A stretch of DNA of 47,247 nt, from NCBI GenBank assembly GCA_017993055.1, contig JAGONM010000028.1, positions 1-47,247 on the forward strand, given 5' to 3'. Every line of letters begins with the position of its first letter. Position 1 is the stretch's first letter. The DNA comes from Armatimonadota bacterium. Its GTDB lineage: Bacteria > Armatimonadota > UBA5829 > DTJY01. Shown here piece after piece: positions 40,604 to 47,247 of this stretch. The notes beneath the pieces were generated by a model. The model worked only from the letters and a program-made list of their open reading frames with translations, was not told the origin of the DNA and ran no database searches. The translations under genes and the position numbers were made by a program.

Positions 40604-42078
40604 GCCTTGCCCCCCGTCGCCAGACTCATGACGCTCTCCTCCGTGGCATCGCTTCGGTCGAGGATGCCGATCTGCCTTCCTTCGTGGACCACCAGCACCC
40701 TGTCCGACAGGCCGAGGATCTCCTCCATCTCGGATGAGATCATGACGACCGCCAATCCTTCGTCTGCGAGCCTGCGTATCAGCGCGTAGATCTCGCTCTT
40801 CGATCCGACGTCTATCCCGCGCGTCGGCTCGTCGAGTATGAGTACCTTCGGCCCGATTGCGAGCCACTTCGCCAGCGCGACCTTCTGCTGGTTGCCGCCT
40901 GAGAGGAACTCTACCTGCTGCTCGATCCCGGTAGTGCGTATGTCCAGCGCCTCGATCTGTTCGGCCGCGATCTGCGACTCGCGGTGTTCGTTCATCAGGC
41001 CGATCCCCGCGCAGGCGGAGCAGAAGTCCGGCAGCGAGATGTTTTCCCTGACCGCCATCTGAAGTATCACGCCGAGATTCTTCCGGTCCTCGGGCACCAT
41101 GCCGATCCCGTGTCGAATCGCGTCCACCGAGTTGCGGACCGCCGCGGGTTTGCCGCAGAGCAGTATCTCTCCGCTGACCGCCGGTTCGATCCCGAAGAGG
41201 CTTCTCGCGAGCTCGGTGCGCCCCGCTCCCATCAGGCCGAACAGGCCGAGTATCTCGCCCCGTCTCACCTCGAAATCGAACGGGCCGGGCGCCTGCGCGG
41301 GCCGAAAGTCCCTGACGGCCATCGCCGGTTCTCCCCGGCACGACCCGGCGTCCGGGAAGAACCGTGAGATATCCCGCCCGACCATCAGCCGGACCATCGC
41401 GTCCCTGGATATCTCCCCTCGGTCGAGCGCGCCGACCCGCTCACCGTCCCTGAGTACTATCACGCGGTCGCAGATCTCCTCGACTTCGGGTAGCCTGTGG
41501 GATATGTAGACCATCGAGACCCCGGCTGCCTTCAGCCTGCGCATCACGGCGAAGAGTCCCTCGGCCTCTCTCGGAGCAAGGGAACTGGTCGGTTCGTCGA
41601 GTACGAGTATCCGCGCCGACATCGAAAGCGCCTTTGCGATCTCGACGAGCTGCTGCTGTCCGGGCGAGAGTTTCTCGACGAGGGTCGTCGCGGGGACATC
41701 GAGCCCGACGCTCGCCATCAACTCCTCTGCCCTGCAGGTGATCGCCTGGTTCCGGAGGATTCTGAGGGGCGACAAGGTCATCTCGCGCCCCAGGAAGATG
41801 TTCGAGGCGATGTCGAGGTTGTCCGCCAGGTTCAACTCCTGGTGGATGATCGAAATCCCAAGCGCGAGTGAGTCCTCCACTCCCGAGATGGGCGCCGGCC
41901 GGCCTTCGATGCAGATGCTTCCATCGTCTGCGGGGTATATCCCGGCGAGGATGCGCATGAGAGTGGATTTCCCCGCGCCGTTCTCGCCTATCAGCCCCAG
42001 GATCTCGCCCGGGTACAACTCGAGGTTCACGCGGTCGAGCGCCTGCACTCCCGGGAAGCGCTTCGTGATGCCCTCCAT
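40600..42078 (-). CDS. Sugar ABC transporter ATPase (RbsA type), second system
   Basis: This 492-residue protein has two ABC domains: the first with GENGAGKS and VLDEPTSSL, the second with FLSGGNQQKV and LDEPTRGIDVG. The start is uncertain. ATG 42078 has no ribosome-binding site, and the usual short leader before the first strand (QPLLRMEGITKRFPG) is in frame upstream without an ATG, GTG or TTG. Translation may begin at a rare codon such as CTG or ATT, or be coupled to the binding-protein gene. The missing part is occupied by a 7-nt tandem repeat. Confidence 0.9.
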   Translation of the reverse strand: MEGITKRFPGVQALDRVNLELYPGEILGLIGENGAGKSTLMRILAGIYPADDGSICIEGRPAPISGVEDSLALGISIIHQELNLADNLDIASNIFLGREMTLSPLRILRNQAITCRAEELMASVGLDVPATTLVEKLSPGQQQLVEIAKALSMSARILVLDEPTSSLAPREAEGLFAVMRRLKAAGVSMVYISHRLPEVEEICDRVIVLRDGERVGALDRGEISRDAMVRLMVGRDISRFFPDAGSCRGEPAMAVRDFRPAQAPGPFDFEVRRGEILGLFGLMGAGRTELARSLFGIEPAVSGEILLCGKPAAVRNSVDAIRHGIGMVPEDRKNLGVILQMAVRENISLPDFCSACAGIGLMNEHRESQIAAEQIEALDIRTTGIEQQVEFLSGGNQQKVALAKWLAIGPKVLILDEPTRGIDVGSKSEIYALIRRLADEGLAVVMISSEMEEILGLSDRVLVVHEGRQIGILDRSDATEESVMSLATGGKA

Positions 42079-42127
42079 CCGGAGCAGAGGCTGAGGTTCG
42101 GTCTCGGAAATATCGCGCGTACTTCCG

Positions 42128-42155
42128 GTCTCCCGTCTGCGGTCTGCCGTCTGCC
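42128..42155 (-). repeat. 7-nt tandem repeat in spacer (GTCTGCC-type, 4 units)
   Basis: Plus-strand units GTCTCCC, GTCTGCG, GTCTGCC, GTCTGCC directly abut the stop codon of the binding-protein gene (42156-42158). Confidence 0.7.
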
Positions 42156-43115
42156 CTACCTCCCCGTCATCTTCTTCAACTCGGCCCAGAACGAGTCAAC
42201 GTTGGCCCTGCTGATGACTCGGACGCCCGTGTCCACGACCTTGTTCTCGGGAATCTTCGCGTCCTCGCCGCGAGCCAGGGCAGCCAGGATTCTCATTGAC
42301 TCGTAGCCGAACTGGTAGGGCTTCTGCACCACCGTCGAGAAGACGACGCCGTCCTTCACGCCCTGCAGAGTCGCGGCTTCCTCGTCGAAGCAGACGATGC
42401 GGATCTTTCCCGCCTTGCCCGATGACTTGACCGCCTCCGCGATGGCGGGGCCGTTGTAGCTCCACAGGCCCATGAACCCGGCGATGTCGGGGTACTTCAC
42501 CATCGCGTCCTCGACGTTCGATTTCGCCTTGGCGTGGTCGGTGTTGTCAGTCAGGGTGCCGATGATCTGAACTTTCGATCCCTTGACCGCATCCTCTATG
42601 CCCTTCTTACGGTCTGCCGCGTTCTGCGCGTCGAGGGTGCCGACGAAAAGGAGTACCTTGCCTCCGTTCGGGAGCGCCTTCTTGATCTCATCGCCGGCCG
42701 CCCGCCCGGCGTTGTAGTTGTCGGTGCCGACGTAGCAGATGCGTTCCGACTTAGGCGCGTCCGAGTCCATGCAGATGAGGTTGACGGATCGCGCGGCGGT
42801 GTTGAGCACGTCAGTCTGGTTGGCGGGGTCGCGCGGCGAGATGGCGATGCCCGTTACGCCCTTCACGAGGAGGTCCTCGATGATCTGCTTCTGCTCGGCC
42901 GAAGTTCCCTGCGGCGGCATCCGGAACTCGCACTTGACGTTGAAATCCTTCTCGCCCGCCGCTACTCCGGCCTTGGCGATCATCCAGAAATCAGACACGT
43001 TGTTCGTGACGAACGCGACGGACGGAACGTCGCCCTTCCCCCCGGTCTGCTTGCCGCACGAGAGAGCGGACAGCGCCAGTAGGCATGCAAGGATCCAGAG
43101 ACAGATTCGCTTCAT
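42156..43115 (-). CDS. Sugar ABC transporter substrate-binding lipoprotein, second system
   Basis: This 319-residue type I periplasmic binding protein has a lipoprotein-like leader ending ALSALSC (Cys20), so it is probably anchored by lipid. Typical pieces are FVTNNVSDFWMIAKAGVAAGEKDFNVK and GIAISPRDPANQTDVLNTA. It should bind a sugar or polyol for the ATPase and permease encoded downstream. GGAGG lies just before ATG 43115. The spacer upstream (43116-43225) contains GTCTTATG at 43179-43186, similar to the core of the palindromes at 2606 and 12644. Confidence 0.9.
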   Translation of the reverse strand: MKRICLWILACLLALSALSCGKQTGGKGDVPSVAFVTNNVSDFWMIAKAGVAAGEKDFNVKCEFRMPPQGTSAEQKQIIEDLLVKGVTGIAISPRDPANQTDVLNTAARSVNLICMDSDAPKSERICYVGTDNYNAGRAAGDEIKKALPNGGKVLLFVGTLDAQNAADRKKGIEDAVKGSKVQIIGTLTDNTDHAKAKSNVEDAMVKYPDIAGFMGLWSYNGPAIAEAVKSSGKAGKIRIVCFDEEAATLQGVKDGVVFSTVVQKPYQFGYESMRILAALARGEDAKIPENKVVDTGVRVISRANVDSFWAELKKMTGR

Positions 43116-43225
43116 GGTTTCCTCCGAGGATTGGAAAATGCGTCGGCGAATGAGGACGCCGCCGGTATGCCCGCGATAGTCTTATGCCCGAGGCCGGGGA
43201 ATTCCTGCACGTGATCCCCCACGCT

Positions 43226-44977
43226 CTAATCCATCTTGAGAGCGCCGGATTTCAGCCCGTCGGCGATCTCCTGGGGCACGCTGACCGGCGAAACGGCGTA
43301 CTTAGGCCCGGCCTCCGTGCGGCTCGCCGCGATCTGCTTGATCCACTGCTCGTCCCGGCGTTTAGGGAAGTCGGAACGGTAGTGTGTGCCGCGGCTCTCC
43401 TCCCGCAATTTCGCCGCCCCCGCGATCACCTGCCCGAGGTCGAGCAGGTTCCTCAACTCGAGGAACTCGCGCAGGTTCCATGGGCGCGACCGTTTCAGCC
43501 TCGAGGTCATGCGGGTGAGTATGCGGTTTGCCTCCGAGAGCCCCTGGGCGTCGCGTGCGACCGACGCATAGCTCCACATCGCCGCCTTCAGGCCTTCGAC
43601 TTCGTTGGCCCAGTCTCCGCCGGGATCGGGCGGCACGGCCGACAGCGTCCGAAGCTGTCGTTCCGCCGCGGCCCTGACGAGGTCGGCCTCGTCAACGAAC
43701 TTCTGCTCGGCTGCATAGCGGGCAGCCTCCGTGCCCGCGATCGCGCCGAACACCTGGCAGTCCGCCAGCGCGTTCCCTCCGGGCCGGTCCGCGCCGTGCT
43801 GTCCGCCCGCCGCTTCGCCGCACGCGAAGAGCCCCGCGATGTCGGCGGCTGCCCTCTCGTCAATCAGTACCCCGCCGTTGAAATGCTGGATGCTCGGAGC
43901 GAACTCGACCGGCTCCTTCCGGATGTCAATCCCCTTCGCGAGCAGGTGCTCAAACGGCACCCTCGCTTTCGACTCGATCTCGGACGCCGGGTTGTGGGAG
44001 ATGTCCATCATCACCCCTCCGTGAGGCCCGGGCCGACCATGCTTCATCTCCTCGGCGATCGCGAGATCAACATACATCGAATCGTTCCTCACGCTGAACG
44101 GGAACGACACACCCTTGAGGTGCAGGGCTGCCTCGACGTCAATCCCCTCCGGCACGCGCTCGCGCAGAAACTCGTTGCCGTCGCCGTTCAAGACCCTGGG
44201 GTTCATCCTCCAGAATACGCCCGAGAGCGCGAACTTCACCGGGTGAACGATGCACGGCCCGATCTGGATGAACTCCATGTTCACGAGCCGCGCCCCCGCT
44301 CGGTAGGCCATCGCCATGCCGTCTCCCGTCATTCCGTCGGGAAAAACGTTGAACCAGTAGAGATCGCCCGGCCCGCCCGTCGAGATCACGACCGACGGAG
44401 CGGTGAAGCGGACCATCCGGCCCCCGTGCTGATTGATGCCCCAGCAGCCGACGATCCGTCTCGGCGTGGACTCGCTCACGACCAGGTCTACCGCCATAAC
44501 GCCGTCCACGAAGCGTGTGCCGATGCCCCGCGCCTTCGACAGGAGAGCCCGCATGATCTCCGGTCCGGTCTCGGCGCCCTTCCCACAGGCCCTGGGGAAC
44601 CTCGCGCCGTCGGAAAGAATCTGCACGAAACGCCCGTCGGTCTTGTCGAAACTCGCGCCGTATCGCTCTAGGTCCATCAGCCGCTCCGGCGCCTCATCCG
44701 CTATTCTGCGGGCGAGTTCCGGCCGGGCGACGAGCGCGCCCTTGATCATGATGTCCAGCCAGTGCTCGTGCGGGGAGTCGCCTGAGTCGGCGTGGCCGAA
44801 CGCCGCGCCGTAAGCCATCCAGTCCGATGCGGAATTCTGAGTGCAGCCGCTCTCTCCGGCCGCGCCCTTCTCGACGACGACCACGTCCGCTCCCGCTTCC
44901 CGGGCGGCGATTGCGGCGCGCAGGCCGGCGCTTCCCGCTCCGATGATCAGAACGTCTGACTGGTACTCTGTCTCCAT
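43226..44977 (-). CDS. FrdA / L-aspartate oxidase-family flavoprotein
   Basis: This 583-residue flavoprotein begins with an FAD-binding Rossmann motif (VLIIGAGSAGLRAA, 9-22) and has the second FAD motif GLFACGEAAGGQHGADRPGGNALADC. The plan is that of fumarate reductase/succinate dehydrogenase flavoprotein subunits and L-aspartate oxidase. The covalent-FAD His of SdhA is not evident (GCTQNSASDW) and there is no iron-sulfur or membrane subunit gene nearby, so respiratory fumarate reduction is unlikely. It lies between a zinc alcohol dehydrogenase and a sugar ABC importer, suggesting oxidation or desaturation of an imported sugar derivative. GGAGGGAGCC precedes the start. Confidence 0.85.
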   Translation of the reverse strand: METEYQSDVLIIGAGSAGLRAAIAAREAGADVVVVEKGAAGESGCTQNSASDWMAYGAAFGHADSGDSPHEHWLDIMIKGALVARPELARRIADEAPERLMDLERYGASFDKTDGRFVQILSDGARFPRACGKGAETGPEIMRALLSKARGIGTRFVDGVMAVDLVVSESTPRRIVGCWGINQHGGRMVRFTAPSVVISTGGPGDLYWFNVFPDGMTGDGMAMAYRAGARLVNMEFIQIGPCIVHPVKFALSGVFWRMNPRVLNGDGNEFLRERVPEGIDVEAALHLKGVSFPFSVRNDSMYVDLAIAEEMKHGRPGPHGGVMMDISHNPASEIESKARVPFEHLLAKGIDIRKEPVEFAPSIQHFNGGVLIDERAAADIAGLFACGEAAGGQHGADRPGGNALADCQVFGAIAGTEAARYAAEQKFVDEADLVRAAAERQLRTLSAVPPDPGGDWANEVEGLKAAMWSYASVARDAQGLSEANRILTRMTSRLKRSRPWNLREFLELRNLLDLGQVIAGAAKLREESRGTHYRSDFPKRRDEQWIKQIAASRTEAGPKYAVSPVSVPQEIADGLKSGALKMD

Positions 44978-45016
44978 GGCTCCCTCCGATCTCTCGATGA
45001 ACCCGGCCCCCGCGAT

Positions 45017-45030
45017 CCTTGAACCTTGAA
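45017..45030 (-). repeat. 7-nt tandem repeat in spacer (CCTTGAA x2)
   Basis: Two perfect copies of CCTTGAA lie between the dehydrogenase and flavoprotein genes, a few bases after the dehydrogenase stop codon in the direction of transcription. Confidence 0.5.
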
Positions 45031-45034
45031 CTGC

Positions 45035-46129
45035 TCAGAACACGATCGCCGACTTGATTACTTCCCTCGATTCCATCGCCTCGAGCGCGTCGGTCGCCTG
45101 GTCCAGTGCGAACGTCCGGGGGATCATCCCTTCGAACGAGTCCGGTCTGCGCGCGACCAGCGATAGCGCCTGATGGAGATGCCTCGCGTGGCTCACCCAT
45201 ACTCCCTGCAGTCGGAGGTGCTTGCGGACGACCTCCGTGTATGCGTCGAGCGTCACGGTCGTCCCCGGGACCGCGAAACCGACCGAGACGTACGCGCCTC
45301 CCGTCCGAAGCATGGTAATCCCCTCGTTCACCGAGTCGCCCTTGCCCGATGTTTCGATGACGGCGTCAATTCCTCCCGGCACGAGCGCTCGAACCGCCGC
45401 CAGCCGGTCCTCGGCCCGGGTGTTCCGATAGCTGAGCGTCAGGGCTGCCCCGAGGTTCGATGCGATGACGAGGCTGTCCGGCGACCCTCCCACGGTGATT
45501 ACCTTCGATGCGCCGAGCGCCTCCGCGAACGCGGTCGCGAAGAGCCCGAGCGGCCCCGATCCCTGGACGACTACCGTGTCGCCGGGCCTGATGCACGCCA
45601 GCTCGATCGCATTGGCCGCCGTCGCGCCGGAGCACGACGCGCTCGCGAGCAGGGGATAGCTCGGCCCCTCGTAGTCGTCCAGGTGGAAGACGATTGTGTT
45701 CGGCATCAGCACCAGATGGTCGGCGTAGCATCCGACGAGATGAGGAGCATCGGCGGACGAGCGGTGGATGCCGTAAGCCCAGCGATTCGGGCAGAGGTTC
45801 GGCTCGTGCCGCACGGTGCAGAACGCGCATTGCCCGCAGGTTACTCCCCTCTCCCAGATGATCCGGTCGCCCGGCCTGATCTCCCGACCGGTCACGGATC
45901 GTGGAACCTGGGATCCCGCCGCGACCTCGACGACCTCGCCCGCTCCCTCGTGGCCCAGGATCATCGGCAGAGGGGTGCGAGGGTCCTTCCCTCGCCACAT
46001 GTGTATGTCGGATCCGCAGACCCCGGCCGCGAGCATCCTCACGAGTATCTGCCTCGGAGCGAGCGGCGGCTTGTCGAAGTCGTGGATTACCAGCGGTTCG
46101 TTGAACCGTTCGAGAACGGCGGCCCTCAT
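45035..46129 (-). CDS. Zinc-dependent medium-chain alcohol/polyol dehydrogenase
   Basis: This 364-residue MDR enzyme has catalytic-zinc residues Cys38 (GVCGSDIH), His60 and Glu61 (GHEGAGEV), the structural-zinc cysteines Cys98, Cys101, Cys104 and Cys113, and the NAD(P) loop GSGPLG (190-195). It should oxidise a secondary alcohol, as sorbitol, threonine or inositol-type dehydrogenases do. It is the first gene of the operon that ends with the sugar ABC permease and has a near-consensus promoter. GGAGG lies 11 bases before ATG 46129. Confidence 0.9.
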   Translation of the reverse strand: MRAAVLERFNEPLVIHDFDKPPLAPRQILVRMLAAGVCGSDIHMWRGKDPRTPLPMILGHEGAGEVVEVAAGSQVPRSVTGREIRPGDRIIWERGVTCGQCAFCTVRHEPNLCPNRWAYGIHRSSADAPHLVGCYADHLVLMPNTIVFHLDDYEGPSYPLLASASCSGATAANAIELACIRPGDTVVVQGSGPLGLFATAFAEALGASKVITVGGSPDSLVIASNLGAALTLSYRNTRAEDRLAAVRALVPGGIDAVIETSGKGDSVNEGITMLRTGGAYVSVGFAVPGTTVTLDAYTEVVRKHLRLQGVWVSHARHLHQALSLVARRPDSFEGMIPRTFALDQATDALEAMESREVIKSAIVF

Positions 46130-46158
46130 ACGTCTTTGGTCCTCCGAATATTGCCCTC

Positions 46159-46187
46159 ATCATATTCCGCGAGGTGCGGGGTGTCAA
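46159..46187 (-). promoter_or_regulatory. Near-consensus sigma70 promoter of the dehydrogenase-ABC operon
   Basis: On the minus strand, TTGACA (46187-46182) and TATGAT (46164-46159) are exactly 17 bases apart, about 30 bases before ATG 46129. Confidence 0.82.
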
Positions 46188-46227
46188 GGCGGATGGGTCG
46201 GGGGTACTGGAACGGGGTGATAGCCGG

Positions 46228-46674
46228 TTACGTCCTCCGGCGGGGAATCGTCGAGTCTACGATCAGTCGGTGGAGGTCGGACAGCCTGCTGAGCAGGCTG
46301 CGGAGTTCGCGCATATCGCCGGGGCTGATCTCCCTCCTGAGGAACGGGCAGGTCCACTTCGTGCACTCGAACGGGCGCAGATCGTCCGGGAAGGTGCATC
46401 CGCGATCCCCCAGGTAGTCGCACGCCTCCGGCGCAGTCGGGTCCGCCGCTCCGCTGAGCGCGTCCATGCATGCGTTCACGAGGTCATCCGCCGTGCCGCG
46501 CGGCTCGATGTCGTACCCGGCGGCGCGCGCCAGCAGCACGTCGAGGTCGCGTACCTTCGTCGGCTTTCGGCAGCACGGCTCCGGACACTCGGGGCAGAGC
46601 CTCTCCGTATACGGGTCGAGGCAGCGTCGTATCCGCTTGTGGGTTGCTCTGTACTTGTCGATCAGGTTGGCCAT
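46228..46674 (-). CDS. Cysteine-rich zinc/iron-chelating protein (YkgJ-like)
   Basis: This 148-residue protein has a cysteine cluster CPECPEPCC (27-35) and later GCTFPDDLRPFECTKWTCPF, the layout of YkgJ-type putative metal-chelating proteins. The function is unknown. It is cytoplasmic, without membrane segments. I start at ATG 46674; GTG 46704 is in frame, but the promoter at 46716-46744 would place the transcript start almost on it. No clear ribosome-binding site precedes either. It is transcribed away from the STAS gene. Confidence 0.78.
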   Translation of the reverse strand: MANLIDKYRATHKRIRRCLDPYTERLCPECPEPCCRKPTKVRDLDVLLARAAGYDIEPRGTADDLVNACMDALSGAADPTAPEACDYLGDRGCTFPDDLRPFECTKWTCPFLRREISPGDMRELRSLLSRLSDLHRLIVDSTIPRRRT

Positions 46675-46715
46675 TCTAGGTCGTCCGGCGAGAAATGGTG
46701 CCACGGAACGCGGCT

Positions 46716-46744
46716 ATCCTAGCATTGACATCCGGGCGCGTCAA
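46716..46744 (-). promoter_or_regulatory. Sigma70-like promoter of the cysteine-rich gene
   Basis: On the minus strand, TTGACG (46744-46739) and TAGGAT (46721-46716) are 17 bases apart. The -35 box overlaps one of two direct repeats GTCAATCTCG (46740-46749 and 46753-46762), which may be a regulator site shared with the divergent STAS gene. Confidence 0.6.
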
Positions 46745-46823
46745 TCTCGAGTGTCAATCTCGCGAAATCGGGGTATAGACTGAGCGTACCGGCAGGCGAT
46801 CAGACTCAGGGAGGAAAGTCAAT

Positions 46824-47195
46824 ATGCAAGACGAGCGCTTGCGGGTGGATGCAGGCATCGCGGCGGGAGTAGCGACGATGCGTCCTCAAGGCGAGATTGA
46901 TCTGTACACCGTCTCTCAGTTGGAGTACGCCATATCGTCGGCCATCAGAGCGGATGCGAAGGCGATCCTGATAGATCTCAGCGGCGTCACGTATATGGAC
47001 AGTTCGGGTCTCAGCGTCCTTATCACCGCATACAAGAAGCTGACCGCGACGGGCGGCAGGCTCTACCTCATCACCTCGGACGAAGCTACCTGGGTCCGCC
47101 GGGTGCTGCAGATCACGCGTGTGGACACGTTCATCCCGGTCCTGGGATCGCTCGACGAGGCTGCGAAGGAACTGAGTGTGTCGGGTGTCGTCTGA
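46824..47195 (+). CDS. STAS-domain anti-anti-sigma factor
   Basis: This 123-residue STAS protein resembles SpoIIAA/RsbV. YMDSSGL (57-63) holds the serine (Ser60 or Ser61) that a partner kinase phosphorylates to switch binding to the anti-sigma factor off. GGGAGGAAAG lies about 10 bases before the start. Another start-like site (GGAG then ATG 47234) follows at the window edge; an anti-sigma kinase would be typical there, but too little is visible to call it. Confidence 0.9.
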   Translation: MQDERLRVDAGIAAGVATMRPQGEIDLYTVSQLEYAISSAIRADAKAILIDLSGVTYMDSSGLSVLITAYKKLTATGGRLYLITSDEATWVRRVLQITRVDTFIPVLGSLDEAAKELSVSGVV

Positions 47196-47247
47196 TGACA
47201 CGTCTCGCGACGATATGATATGGAGCGGACCGAATGATCGAAGACGT

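Overview
The window is 47 kb of GC-rich bacterial chromosome, densely coded, with no rRNA, tRNA, CRISPR array, transposase or phage gene that I can see. The gene set is that of a heterotroph living on plant or algal carbohydrate: two GH2 enzymes, a GH36-type alpha-galactosidase, an unassigned TIM-barrel glycosidase, an exported alpha/beta hydrolase, two ribose-type sugar ABC systems and an SLC5 symporter. RND efflux with a periplasmic adaptor and a lipobox-like leader suggest a diderm envelope. The mix (DUF6062, DUF4332, DUF853, URO-D-like protein beside sugar transport) would suit an uncultured lineage such as Armatimonadota or a similar phylum; this placement is a guess from gene content.

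Layout. 264-2339: a DUF6062 zinc-knuckle protein and, converging on it, an exported hydrolase. 2674-7861 (+): an operon of class II aldolase, iron-containing alcohol dehydrogenase, split transketolase, RpiB/LacAB-type isomerase and TauE/SafE exporter, followed by a ROK-type regulator (7950-9140). 12550-9148 (-): a FucI/AraA-like ketol isomerase, a 46-residue symporter accessory protein and an SLC5 symporter. 12751-20386 (+): two GH2 paralogues and the unassigned glycosidase. 20787-21452: a membrane-anchored pentapeptide-repeat protein. 21662-28546 (+): URO-D-like protein, sugar ABC transporter and a glycyl radical enzyme. 39449-28518 (-): VapBC, alpha-galactosidase, hemerythrin, HerA-like ATPase, DUF4332 protein, then RND efflux with MarR. 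46129-39644 (-): zinc alcohol dehydrogenase, FrdA-like flavoprotein and a second sugar ABC transporter. The right edge holds a cysteine-rich metal-binding protein and a STAS anti-anti-sigma factor.

The most interesting unit is 2674-12550. It has transketolase, isomerase, dehydrogenase and exporter genes but no sugar kinase. By eye, the aldolase, the RpiB-like isomerase and the transketolase have each lost residues that bind phosphate in their well-studied relatives. Together with the TauE-type exporter this resembles the sulfo-transketolase route for sulfoquinovose (SqwGH, SqwI, SqwF), but with a FucI-like isomerase and an extra class II aldolase. I propose a phosphate-free pathway for a sulfonated or otherwise modified sugar; this is inference.

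A second theme is a set of short tandem repeats (7-, 8- and 9-nt units) in the spacers between co-directional genes. They supply stop codons and ribosome-binding sites, and have entered the reading frame of one ABC ATPase at two places.
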